DNA of 64,000 bases from Centroberyx gerrardi (Eukaryota > Chordata > Actinopteri > Beryciformes > Berycidae): NCBI RefSeq assembly GCF_048128805.1, contig NC_136012.1, positions 15,516,725-15,580,724 on the forward strand, in the 5' to 3' direction. Positions within the stretch are counted from its first letter, which is position 1, and each line of letters opens with the position of its first letter. The notes below the pieces were generated by a model. That model had not been told where the DNA came from. It saw only the letters and a program-made list of their open reading frames with translations, and did no database searches. The translations under genes and the position numbers were made by a program. Positions 1 through 10,111 of the stretch are shown here, one piece after another.

Positions 1-1089
1 CAGCTTAATAACGCCTTATGAGGTTTCAGTACAGCCACTCTACCTGCCGCAGCCTATTGTCTTCCCAATCCACTTTCCCCTGTGCTGGCTCATGACATTA
101 ACTGGTCGCTAACAAGCTGATGTGTTGCTACTCCAAGTTGTTTAATGCACCAATAACTCAGTGTACTCATAAAGCTTATTCTTATTCTAATTTCATGCAC
201 TAATGGCTCTAGTCTCTTTACCTTTAATGGTTATGATGAGGAGCGGTGTGGACTGAACTTAAGATAATCTAATTTACATCTACCTCATGATTTAAGTCTG
301 ACTGCACACAGTCCCTGACAATGAATGAGATGAATGGAGACATTTGTCTCAGTACCTGAAGGGGAGGATGTAAATGTTTGATGTGCGAGTGACTGGTGGG
401 ATTTGGCATGGGTTGCTTGCCAGAGTTAGGGGGCTAATGAATAATTACTGTATAGTCACAGTAGCAGTGCCAGACTGGCAGTCAGCTCACAGTTAGCCAA
501 CAGCCAATCACCTGGCCAGGTCTCTGTTCACCTGCCTGCATGTTCATTTGTCTTTCTGCATGCACATCTGCCTGCGGTGACTGTTTTCCTGTCTGTCTGT
601 CTTTCCTGTCTGTCTGTCAACTTCCTATCCATCCCAGTCTGTCTACCTGCTCATTTATCTGTCTGTACTTCTTTATTATCTAACTCACCATTCGTTTTCT
701 TTTCTCTGCTTGTCAATTGTTCCGTTTCTGTGGCTCTTTATCACTCATCCTGCATCCTGTGTCTATTTATCTGCCATTTATCTGTCTATTTATCTATTTC
801 ATATTAATTGATGTCTGCCTTTCTCAGTCAATTCAACTTTAATGTGCTATAAAAATTGCAGATGTGTCATATACTTGAAGTTTGATTGTGCCTGCAGTTA
901 AATCCCTGCAAATTTCGAGAAATGTTCCAAAAGCTAATGGGGAATGAGCCTGGCTCAGACACAATAGGCGCCATGTGGCTTCTCAAAGCCGATCAAATGG
1001 CCCTCTGGACCAGATCATTAGAATCCTCACCATTTTAATCCAGTTGTTTTGGATGTACGGAGGTGTGCCCAGCGTTGGTGTTACACATA

Positions 1090-1091
<2 letters not shown>

Positions 1092-1121
<30 letters not shown>
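1092..1121. repeat. (TG)n microsatellite
   Basis: About fifteen uninterrupted TG units, followed by a GCACGCATG stretch and short TCTG repeats. Simple sequence repeat with no coding meaning. Confidence 0.95.
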
Positions 1122-1122
<1 letters not shown>

Positions 1123-2266
1123 ACGCATGTATCTGTCTGTCTGTCTGCACATGTGTTTGGTGTTGATAACACTCCTGGGAAATACATAGAGCCTTTCATC
1201 AGCGTACCAGCCTCACTCAGTGGGGCCCAGAATTCAATCATTGGTCCCTTTTGACAACTCCCCTCTATAATTTTAAATGCAATCTATCAGCCAAGGCTCA
1301 CAGGACTCCACCACCACGCAGAGTGACCTCCTTCTGATTGTGTGTCACTCAGCTCCACTATCTATTCCACCTGTTCTATCCTCTCCTGTACCAATCTCCC
1401 TCAGCATCTTGCTTCCTCTCCCCATACATTCATACACCAATCCATCCATCCACCCAATCAACCATACATACATACAAACATGCATGCACACATACATCCT
1501 TTCCATCTTGTTCTCTGTCCAAGAACATTTAATGCTGCACTTTGGTTCCTTTCTCTCCTGCTACCCATCGTTGCACTTTTCCATATCTCTATCCCTCTAT
1601 GTCTCTCTCACTCTGCCTGTCTCTCAATCGCTGTCTCTATTTCACTCTCTCTCAATATACAGCGGCTGCACAAATAAGCATTTTGATAACCCTGCGTCTC
1701 AGGTAATGCTGCCGCCAGAAAATGGAAACGTCACTGCTTGTGCGTGTCCCGGTGATTTGTTGTCATGTGACAAATGGAAATGTCACTGGACTGCCCAGGA
1801 GAGAGGACAGAGATAAATCTTTCCTAAATGATTTTGACGGCTGCCATGTCCAGGAGGAACATGAATTAACGTGGCGTCAACTCAGTCCGCCTGCCCGACC
1901 TCTCCATCCCTCCGCTCGGAGCCAGCTGCCAAGTCCCCCCCGTGACTGTTCAGCCCCGTATGAGCAGGGTGAAATGTTTTCTCTTATCTTTCTGTATATG
2001 AACAGCACATGAGACAGCAATGAAACATCCTTCTCAACCCTGTTTCCCAGTACTCACCCAGGCTTTGTTGGCATGCGCTCCAGGCTTATCCTGTGGCAGG
2101 GCTTAAGGCAGTCTGTCCTTTGTGAGTCTCTTGTCTTTGTTCAGTCTCTCTGTCCCGGGACAGAGTAAATTGTATCCTCTCTATCTGTCAGTATTCACAG
2201 CACTGATTGAACAGTTGGGTAGTCAACTGGCTCTAATCCTATATCTTCTAGTCCCTCAACTCATGA

Positions 2267-2309
<43 letters not shown>

Positions 2310-2376
2310 TTCACTCTGTGATGCAAGTACCTGTACTTGTACATGCACACACACACACACACGCAGGCACGCACAC

Positions 2377-2425
<49 letters not shown>

Positions 2426-2438
2426 CAGGCACGCACAC

Positions 2439-2495
<57 letters not shown>
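2267..2495. repeat. Compound (CT)n and (CA)n microsatellite with internal duplication
   Basis: A CT tract (2267-2310, with two TTT interruptions) is followed after about 35 bp by a CA tract (2346-2495). The CA tract contains two copies of an imperfect block, CAGGCACGCACACACACGCA, about 60-65 bp apart, so part of the array grew by duplication of a larger unit rather than by slippage of CA alone. Open frames on both strands here are repeat translations. Confidence 0.93.
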
Positions 2496-2497
<2 letters not shown>

Positions 2498-3411
2498 TTT
2501 AAGCAAAAAAATAAAATTCACGTACTACATAGTAATCTCACAGAAATCTTAAATCCCTCCCCATCCCTTATCGAACCCTATGCATGCATCATTCCTCCTT
2601 TCATCTTTTTGCTGGTATAGTTTTGGGTGAGGTGTCTTTAGCCCTTTCAGGCATTTGATTGCACATGTGATATCAGCTGCCTGGTCCCTCCAGAACATTA
2701 TATTCACACTTGTGTGATTGAAATGCTTTGAAAACAATGTTCATAGGGCATAGCACAGCAATCTGTTTGGGAGTGGGACTAAGAGCAGAAACCAACCTTG
2801 TGGACTGTTAACAACAGCTGCATTCTGTATAACAGTTGAGCAGTTTATTAGGCCTTCAAAGAAATAGACACAGCATAGCAGAAAAATATCCATTGGTGCG
2901 ACTCCCTGGCTCAGATCGGCCCTGCATAACTGAATTGATTGCTCTTAATTAGTATGCTCTCTGCCAATAGATAAAAATATAAATTAGCTCATATATTTGC
3001 ATTAATAGTCAGAAATTGGTAAACTGACAGTGGCTAATGAGGGGATTATAACTACAGGATTATACAGGACTATAATGTATGCGTGTAGCCAGGGTTGTTT
3101 TGATCATCCTCAAGGATATGAAGACGAGCTAACTGATCCCCCACACCATCCATCCAACACTGCTGAGATTCAAGACAAAGAAATACTGTTCCATTTTCAC
3201 TCATCAGCTTATCTTTGGCTGGAACAGATGTAAGTAAAAAGGAAAGGAACGCTGATAGCATGGTCTTGCTTTCTTTCCTTGAATAGCAGATTACATATCA
3301 TAAATTTGCTCTGGCCTGAGAATACATGAGCTTGAATATATGAACTGTGCTTAGTGTATGATTAGAAACCAATTTTGTTTTCAAGCAGGTGTAATATGAA
3401 ACTGTGAAAAT

Positions 3412-3480
3412 AATATATTAATATATATTATATATATTATAATATATATATACAGTATATATAATATATATATATTATAT
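3412..3480. repeat. AT-rich palindromic tract
   Basis: Mostly TATATA/ATTATA sequence capable of extensive self-pairing. No gene signal is seen in it. Confidence 0.85.
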
Positions 3481-4105
3481 TCATATATGTTATAAGATTA
3501 TGAAGGTTTTTATTTTACATTTTATATTATAAAATTTACATATTTTATATTTCATCTCAACATACTGTATATTACATTCAATAAAGCTCTTGTATGTTCA
3601 ATTAAGTCTGTTATTGTGTGATGAAGTTCCATATTTTTTGTGTATGCTATATTGTTATAGAAATGTCACCAAACAGTTGGTCTAGGGTCTCCTCTCCTAA
3701 CATTAATTACCAGATGGACGTATGTGACTTTCTGCTAAACTGTATTTAATGTGGGGCATGTGTTTTTGTTTGTTTGTTTGTTTGTTTGTTTTTTTTACAG
3801 AAAACAAGTGGTATATTAAAAGCAAAATTGACTCTCAGTGAAAAAACAGCCACATTTAGAATAAATATTGATTATATTGTTAGTAATAGAGGTATAGAAA
3901 ATGTTAATGGCCAACATACAGTATATTTACTAATTCCATTACACTTTCACTGCTCTAGGCTACAGGTTACTCATAACTGCAGGAATAAAGGTGTGTTTTG
4001 AAGAAATGCGCAACGACACTGTAACAGTAGTGTGCAAATAAATGTATTCAAATAAAATAATTCAGTTGTTCAGTTGTGTAAAGTGGATAGGAAGATGATA
4101 GGAGT

Positions 4106-5584
4106 TCAGAAGTGGCCTGCAGATGAAAGGATGTTCATGCAGGGCTTTGGCTCATCTGCTTCTGTTTGGCAGGTCTGTTGGAGTGGCGTCTCTGCTGTTG
4201 TAGCCATGTTGTCAGCAGATTTCTTGTTCTTCCCCCGGAATATGCGAGATAGCCAAGAAAAGAAGCCACGCTTCTTCTTTGGTTTTGTCGACATGCTGTC
4301 TTTGGCACTGGAACTCTGAGGTCCTGTGGGTTTGACTAGTTGGACGGGTGAAAGTGTTTTTTCCAGGGTCAGACAGGACAGATCCTTGGTGTCCTTCACA
4401 GTTTCAACCACAAGACTTGGTGGAGCTTTGACCTCAACCTGGATGGCTGGAGCCTGGGACTCCTGAAGGAGGTTGGTTGATCCTTCCTTAAGCAGGTGAA
4501 TCAGGGTTTTTTCAGCAAGAGAGACGGGGAGAGCCTTCTCTGAGGTGGAGTTATTGTCAGGTCCAGCAAAGAGGACAGTAACTTTTGTTCCCTCACAGCA
4601 TTCAGGTTGATGCAGGACGGTGACAGAGCTTTCAGCAGCGGCCTCAATCTGTGCACAAGGGCTGACTGTTTCCCTCTTGATGAAAGGACATTGTTTGTCC
4701 TCCTTCTCCAAGTCCTGGAGGAACAGCATCAGTTTAGAATCAGCTTTGACAATTGGCTCCCATTCATCAAGATGATCTTGAGTAGGGGCATGGTGTGCAG
4801 TGCAGGCAGACATAAATGTAGAACTCACTGGTGAGGAAGCAGAGATGTGCTTTTCACCAAGTTCCTCCTCCTCCAGGAGGACTGAGAGGAACTGCATCAG
4901 GTGAGAATCAGTGCTGACTAATGGTTCCCATTTGTCCAGATGGTCCAGAGTCGGCTCATGCTGTGGGGAGCAATCAGCTACAAATCTAGAGAGATGTGAT
5001 GAAGCATAGAGGAGCTCCTCACCAAATCCCTCCTTCTCCAAGTCAAAGTGGGATTTGACCAGTGGCTCCCACTCATCCAGGCAGCCCAGAGTAGATCCAC
5101 AGGGTGAGCAGCAGTCAGCCACAAATATAGATGTGTCACCTGGGGGAGCATAGAGGTATCTCTTTCCAACTGCCTCCAGGTGGTAGTCATCGTCAAAACC
5201 AATGGGAGAGTGCTGAAGCAGCCTCAACCTCTCAATGATTTTGAAGTCATCAGTCATTGGAGCCTCATGGGATGGAGTCTCAACAAGGTGGAGCAGGTTG
5301 GATTGAGCCCGAAGATGGGATGGGTGGATGGATGCTCCAGCATTACCTAACGCTGTGTCTTCGGTCATGAGAGGAGACTCTTTCTCTGTGGGAGGAAGGT
5401 CTCCTTTGTCCACATCCAAGAGAAGTTTGCATGCTGATGAAGCTGCACTGGCTATTGGTTCCCACAAATTGAGGCTCTCAAAACCAAAAGCAGGTTTGGA
5501 GCCGAGACCAACAGCAGACTGAGGTGAAAGGTCACAGTCGAGCTCAGCAGGAACTCCAGAAATGGAATGGTAAATGGACTGCAT
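4106..5584 (-). CDS. Uncharacterised acidic protein with three W-E-P repeats and basic C-terminal motif (main open frame)
   Basis: A 492-codon uninterrupted minus-strand frame, far longer than anything else in the window outside spliced genes. I do not recognise a family. Visible: a WEP motif at residue 41, then three tandem units of about 50 residues (roughly 143-190, 191-244, 245-298). Each has a Y/I-x-A-S/P start, a cysteine pair region, a [LH]-D-[EK]-WEP-[LI]-V motif at about 170, 217 and 273, and an acidic LEKE tail. The C-terminus carries a Lys/Arg-rich segment with FFSWLSRIF inside it (about 432-455), which could be a membrane- or nucleic-acid-contacting amphipathic stretch. The first Met and next four codons come from the repeat at 5571-5834, so this start is probably artificial; the natural 5' part appears to lie at 5835-5953. 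It may be a single-exon gene or an exapted frame. Function unknown. Confidence 0.6.
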   Translation of the reverse strand: MQSIYHSISGVPAELDCDLSPQSAVGLGSKPAFGFESLNLWEPIASAASSACKLLLDVDKGDLPPTEKESPLMTEDTALGNAGASIHPSHLRAQSNLLHLVETPSHEAPMTDDFKIIERLRLLQHSPIGFDDDYHLEAVGKRYLYAPPGDTSIFVADCCSPCGSTLGCLDEWEPLVKSHFDLEKEGFGEELLYASSHLSRFVADCSPQHEPTLDHLDKWEPLVSTDSHLMQFLSVLLEEEELGEKHISASSPVSSTFMSACTAHHAPTQDHLDEWEPIVKADSKLMLFLQDLEKEDKQCPFIKRETVSPCAQIEAAAESSVTVLHQPECCEGTKVTVLFAGPDNNSTSEKALPVSLAEKTLIHLLKEGSTNLLQESQAPAIQVEVKAPPSLVVETVKDTKDLSCLTLEKTLSPVQLVKPTGPQSSSAKDSMSTKPKKKRGFFSWLSRIFRGKNKKSADNMATTAETPLQQTCQTEADEPKPCMNILSSAGHF

Positions 5585-5834
5585 TTATATAGCGCTTTTC
5601 TAGTCTACCGACCACTCAAAGCGCTTTACAATAATGCCTACATTCACCCATTCATTCATACACCGATGGCGGCAAGCTACCACGCAGGGTGCTGGCACAA
5701 CCATCGGGAGCAATTTGGGGTTCAGTATCTTGCCCAAGGACACTTCGACATGCGGACTAGAGGAGCCGGGGATCGAACCACCGACCTTCTGATTAGTGAA
5801 CGACCCGCTCTACCTCCTGAGCCACAGCCGCCCC
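5571..5834. mobile_element. 264-bp teleost dispersed repeat inserted in a reading frame
   Basis: Begins TAAATGGACTGCATTTATAT, contains AGCGCTTTTCTAGTC and AAAGCGCTTTACA, a segment like TTGCCCAAGGACACTTCG, a tRNA-B-box-like GATCGAACC, and ends CTGAGCCACAGCCGCCCC. This pattern is a common interspersed element of fish genomes (SINE/MITE-like; I cannot give the exact family name). It is exactly 264 bp between the flanking open frames. No clear target-site duplication is visible. The segment at 40770-40905 shares its AAGGGCACTTCGGCA and terminal CC[GA]AGACCACC style, so it is probably a related copy. Confidence 0.8.
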
Positions 5835-5953
5835 AATAAAAGAGAGAAACTAGAGGCTTCAGCATAAAGGTATTGCTCCTTATTCAGGATTTTCGCAAAC
5901 ATGCAGTTGATGTTTTCATGGCGGTCGTCATTAAAGTCGAGATGAAACGGCAT
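5835..5953 (-). CDS. Probable 5' coding part of the W-E-P repeat gene
   Basis: A minus-strand ATG at 5953 opens a frame beginning MPFHLDFNDD and running about 39 codons up to the repeat, where it meets a TAG at 5810-5812. The phase here equals that of the main frame below the repeat. Removing exactly 264 bp gives one continuous frame of 527 codons, with TTA-TTC-CAT-TCC at the junction. The region upstream (5953-6080) has promoter-like features: GTGACGTATT (CRE-like) and CGGAAGT (ETS-like) on the gene strand. No GT donor sits at the repeat edge, so a simple intron with those boundaries is unlikely. Alternative: an unrelated short frame. Confidence 0.5.
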
Positions 5954-6770
5954 TTCGAGAGTATCTAACTTCCGTATCGTGACGTATTTCCGAGTGAAAC
6001 AGGAAAGACAGGCGGGACATAACGTCGGGAGGAATTTGATTTGAACGTTGCAAAGTGGGTGTGTCATAACACCCGAAGACACACCGAAGTACCATGCTGT
6101 TGCTAGCTAGCTAACTAATGAATCTTAGCCTCTTAGCTCTGTGCGCTAAAAGTTGAAGATTGATTGATGGGTGATGTCATGATATTATTGGTTGAAATTA
6201 GTTACGGGCATGCTTACGTAAGCACACGGCATATTTTGTTTTACAGGAAGAAAACATGATTGAATTTTGATATAAGAATACAATGAAATTGATTTTTGGT
6301 ATTTTTTTTGGCATATATTGTTAAATAGGTGCACTGTATGACCGGGGATATGATCTAAAAGGGTTAAAAAGGCATTTTTCATTTCATCTCGTCTTTAAGG
6401 GCATTGAGTTGAGCGACCATTTATGCTGAAAGAAATGCAATGGCAACATCTTGATAATCAAATAACCATGAGGACACCTGATGTAGCTTCGTTAAAGGTC
6501 AACATGCTTCATCATAGCTTCATCTTATGCCTTTCATCATACACTCAAAAAACTGCTTATGGGCATTAATTGGTTAGGCATAAAACAATCATGTTGGCTT
6601 TATTTAAATATAACATGTTTCTATTCATACTTATGTATAACTTATTAGATAAATGCAAATTTAACGGGTTGGACATGTAATGAGAGTCAAATAAATTGTA
6701 TTATTAATGAGAAAGATTTTAGTTGGCCACCGGAGACCATGTCAGAACTGCGCATGTCAGAAACCTGGGC
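5954..6770. other. Intergenic region between divergent units
   Basis: Holds the candidate promoter of the minus-strand repeat-protein gene (5954-6080), a GCTAGCTAGCTAAC motif near 6107, and AT-rich sequence. A CACTCAAAAAACTG near 6542 resembles one end of fish MITEs whose other end is TTTTTTTGAGTGTAG, such as that at 10415-10429. I see no coding exon. Confidence 0.45.
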
Positions 6771-8043
6771 GGGTGCGAGGGCTGTTTGAAAGATTACAGG
6801 CGCCAAACAGGACATAGCCAGCTACTTTTCGGTGAGGATTTCAATGTTTTATTACATGTCATGAAGTAGTTTGATAAAACTTGCAAATGGCCTCATTGCA
6901 TTATTTTTGCTGCTAGATCGCTTTCCACTTGCTGGCAAATCCGATTCCAATTACTGAGTTGATCACATTCCCATATGTGGCTAGTTAGCTAACGTTACTG
7001 TAGCAGTAATTGGGTTGTTTTTAGTTTAAATACCGTTACTTGTAAGTTAGTTGAAAAACGATTCTCTGAAAATGCCAATGATCTAGGTGACAGGTGGGAT
7101 TTTCTCGGTCTAGTTATTTTCCACATGGCAGACACTGAAGCTAGCTAACGTTAGCTAACTTGAGCAAATGTTAGCTTTAGCCAGCCTAGCCCGTTCGGCA
7201 GCTAACTCAAGTTTATGTAACGTTAGCTGCAAGTAACTGAAGGGGGCTAACACTGCACTGCAGTGACAGAACGATTGTGATTCCTTTTAAAGACATATGT
7301 AACGTTAGGTCTAGTTAATACTTTATGCTGGGTAGCATCATTTTGAATGCATTCGAGTTTCAAAGTTTGAGCTATCTGCCTTTTCCTCCTCCAGATCACG
7401 AGCTAACATCCAGTGAGGTGCACTGAGCCATCTACACAGTGAGTTCAAAAGCCTTTAGATGTATTTGTAATTATTTATTTATTTATTTTTAATTAAAGAT
7501 TGGTCGTTGTGGCAAAGGCTTTTTTGGGCACTGTATGTGTCTGTAACAGTTGATATTATTTTGGAGGTGGTTTTGATATAACACAGTTCCTAAATCAAGC
7601 TGTTCAGGTTGTATTGCAGTTGTCATCAAGGAGTGAGAAATAGAACCACCATGGGTCCCGCTCTGTCAAGTGACGCATAGGCTACTATGTGGTGTCGCAT
7701 GTTGATGGTTTAAGCTTTATTTGACCCTATATTAATACAGATAGTACAAATATCTTAACGGCTGTTAGAAGTAGACTTATGGTTCAGTTTGCTTCTGTAG
7801 ACACCTGGTTCAATGTTCAGTGTGTTTTCCACCTACTGTGCACCGCCTTGTTCATTGTTCTGATGGTAGCTAGTTATGTCTTTGCAGATAAATGCTGAGT
7901 TCATGTGGATTACTACGGCTCCACTGCAGTCAACGTTCTTTGGGAAACTGGACCAGCAGCCTGATACGCTGATGAAGATCTTCCGCAGCGCCAGAGGACG
8001 AGTTGGAAGAAAAATCCATAACATCTTGGCTGTCTTAGATGAG
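6771..8043 (+). CDS. Possible three-exon transcription unit; third exon encodes 52 residues
   Basis: Candidate exons: a first non-coding exon ending at 6831 (TTTTCG then GTGAGG; an E2F-like GGCGCCAAAC lies at 6799-6808), a second at 7395-7438 (CTCCTCCAG acceptor, GTGAGT donor, no ATG), and a third at 7888-8043 (TGTCTTTGCAG acceptor, GAG then GTATGT donor). The third is open in phase 0 and reads INAEFMWITTAPLQSTFFGK and on through a basic segment with SARGRVGRKIHN. The pattern ITT-x-PL-x-STF-x-x-LD reminds me of multi-copy fish proteins annotated as SAMD3-like, but this is memory and not an alignment. No following coding exon was found in the next 10 kb, so it may be a gene fragment, an exon trapped near a promoter, or a lncRNA. 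Confidence 0.3.
6978..7305. repeat. Cluster of GTTAGCTAACGTTAGC palindromic motifs
   Basis: Repeated copies of TAGCTAACGTTA and related pieces occur at about 6985, 7140-7160, 7168, 7218 and 7297. The perfect palindrome GCTAACGTTAGC lies at 7144-7155. A second cluster sits at 26299-26352, just upstream of syce3. Such motifs are frequent in fish genomes; whether they are remnants of a mobile element or binding sites cannot be told from the sequence. Confidence 0.6.
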
Positions 8044-9070
8044 GTATGTTTTGTCTCGGAAATGCATAAATGGTTTTGTACCCTTTCACACACAAATCAA
8101 GACAGACAGTATTAATTTACTGAATAAGAGGTGTTTGCTATAGATTTGTCTGGAAGACGCACTCAAATTTGAAACTGGGGAGGAGCTTGGTGAAACATGG
8201 GTCCTGCCTAGTTGCATCATGAGATATTGTATATAATGGCTTATGATACAAATATGTGCTCAACTTCATTGATCTGGTGGAGAGAGAGAGGGAGCAGATG
8301 GTCCTGGGGATCCTGAAGATGTGGGAGTAGTCATTTAGGGAGTGACGGTGCTCAGCGGCCTTCCGAGTGTTGCCTGTGCCTATACCAGGCTTCTTGGTTT
8401 GATTTATGCTCTGGATCTGAGCTACCCAACCGGTCTGCAATACACTTGAGGTGTTTCAAAAACTTTTTTTCAACTTGGATGGACAGAAACGGTCGGACAG
8501 AGTCCAAAAACGTACAATAAAGATGCGTCGGTAGACATTACAACTTTTGTCTATCTGAAATGCACTCACACGTGTTCATGTGCAGGCAGTTTACCTTGTT
8601 ACCCTTGTTTGGGTGTTTTAGCTGTTGTTAACCTTTGTCAGCTTTTGATTTGTTACTGTTGCTATTGTTTTCTTTGTCAGGGAAATGTAATTATGGGAGG
8701 AAATGTTTCTGCATTTATCCTTCAGTCACTCTCAGAATGGCTAGCATTAAAGCATTTATCATCGAAATGTTACAACACCTGACAGGCTGTTAAAAATGTG
8801 AAGAAAAAAAAATGTTTAACTGATGGGCAGAATCATGCATTTTTTTTATTTTATTTTTTTAAGCTTGATGGAACAAGTGCCTAAAGATGAAGGAGAAAAT
8901 CAAAATGTCAGGCTATCACTTTTAGAATTCACGTTTGGTATTCATGTAGATGTTGTACTCTTAGGGAGCTTAACTGGAGCAATTAGGGATTACATGCTTT
9001 GCTATTTTCCTATCACAAGCAAGCTTCTAAAGGATTCTGCATCATTTTTATAGAACTCTACTTTACATCA
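8044..9070. other. Intergenic, nothing recognised
   Basis: No supported exon. A minus-strand frame at 8138-8440 and a plus-strand frame at 8823-9053 are short, lack splice or family support, and look random. AT-rich with poly(T) and poly(A) runs near 8805 and 8843. Confidence 0.4.
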
Positions 9071-9071
9071 T

Positions 9072-9848
9072 GTTCTTTTAAAAGTACCTTGTAACAACGC
9101 ATTATGTAATAATACATTTTCACTTCATTATGTAATAACACCCGCATTTTGTAATAATCTGCCGCATTTTGTAATACACAGCCTGAACGCAATATGTAAT
9201 AAATTTCCCCGCATTTTAGTTTTTGTAGTGACTTAAGAATCGGGGTGATGTGGTCTGACCTTTTGGTCCCTGTAAGAACTCTAGCAGCTGCATTTTGAAT
9301 AAGCTGAAGCTTTTTGATGGTCTTTTTGGGGAGCTCTGTCAAAAGACCATTGCAGTAGTCTGCTAGAAGTAAAAGCGTGAATGAGTTTTTCCAGGTCGGC
9401 TTTTGACATGAAGTCCCTGAGTTTGGCTGTATTTGTAAGATGATAAAAAGCTGATCTTGTTACTGCTTTTATGTGGCTATTTAGACTAAGATCAGAGTCA
9501 ACTATAACGCCGGTCTAATTTAATATTTGGGAAGTTTAATTTAGCTTAATTGTTAAAAATGTAACGTGTACAGATGAAGACATCCATTTTGCTTGGTTAT
9601 TACATAATGCACTGTATTATTACATTTTCATCATAAAAAAAGTGCAACTCCCGCATTTTGTAATAACCATCGCAATATGTAATAATTTATTACAAAATGC
9701 GGGGAAATTTATTACATATTGCGTTCAAGCTGTGTATTACAAAATGCGGCAGATTATTACAAAATGTGGGTGTTATTACATAATGAAGTGAAAATTTATT
9801 ACATTTTGTCGTGTTATTACATAATGTGGTGTTACATTCCTTTTAACA
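9072..9848. mobile_element. Long inverted-repeat element with TTATTACA/AAAATGCGG motifs, interrupted by LINE sequence
   Basis: The arm at about 9090-9213 is nearly identical in reverse complement to the arm at about 9690-9840: for example TCTGCCGCATTTTGTAATAC at 9158-9177 against its reverse complement near 9738-9757. Arms are built of repeated ATTATGTAATAA and CGCATTTTGTAATAA motifs. Between them lies a LINE-derived piece. This is the structure of a foldback or non-autonomous DNA transposon that received, or captured, a LINE fragment. High arm similarity suggests fairly recent activity. Exact ends and target-site duplication are not certain. Confidence 0.7.
9226..9525 (-). pseudogene. LINE reverse-transcriptase C-terminal remnant (L2/Rex-like)
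   Basis: The minus strand reads DLEKLIHAFT, then after a small deletion near 9365 shifts frame to DYCNGLLTELPKK, then TIKKLQLIQNAAARVLTGTK and DHITPILKSL. This is the typical thumb/C-terminal region of the reverse transcriptase in L2/Rex-type non-LTR elements of fish. Frame disruption and the missing remainder show it is dead. It lies inside the inverted-repeat element. Confidence 0.75.
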
Positions 9849-10110
9849 GGAGCAGATTTGGACTCCTCTTAGTCTCTGTCTTTCCCTCTTTCTTTTTCTA
9901 TCTCTCTTGCTCTCTTTCTTGGTATTTCTCTCTCTGTTTCTCTCTCTGTCTCTTTATCCTGGTTGTTGAAGTTTGTCAGTTGCACTTAAAAGATTTGCAA
10001 TAAACACCTTAAAATGCCATTTGAGTTGTCATTTTATGAACATGGTAGTTTTTCGTTTAGGTCATGTAAAAACCTGAAAGAAATGCATCCAGGAAACAAT
10101 TCATGTCAGA
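9849..10110. other. Intergenic CT-rich stretch
   Basis: A pyrimidine-rich tract of CTCT/TTTCT type occupies 9870-9960, followed by AT-rich sequence. No gene seen. Confidence 0.4.
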
Positions 10111-10111
10111 T

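Larger units (their letters stand above)
1..4105. other. Gene-free region, microsatellite-rich
   Basis: I see no convincing coding exon here. Open frames in this stretch are short, and several are simply translations of CT, CA or GT repeats. Contents that can be named are the GT repeat at 1092-1121, the CT and CA tracts at 2267-2495, an AT-rich palindromic tract at 3412-3480, a TTTG run near 3770-3790, and an AT-rich segment at 2900-3050 that looks like a candidate conserved non-coding element. A TTTATT (AATAAA on the minus strand) near 3509-3514 could end the minus-strand gene that begins at about 5.95 kb, though closer cryptic signals cannot be excluded. Confidence 0.6.

Noticed and set aside
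1277-1816. 179-residue plus-strand frame
   Set aside because: Low-complexity Ser/Leu/Pro/His composition over CT- and CATA-rich sequence, no splice or start context, no recognised motif.
2122-2620. Overlapping frames of His-Thr or Cys-Val repeats on both strands
   Set aside because: They are translations of the CT and CA microsatellites and have no codon structure of their own.
5740-5834. tRNA-like B-box and 3' end
   Set aside because: No A-box or cloverleaf; it is the tail of the dispersed repeat.
8138-8440. 100-residue minus-strand frame
   Set aside because: No recognised motif; might be decayed repeat sequence but cannot be supported.
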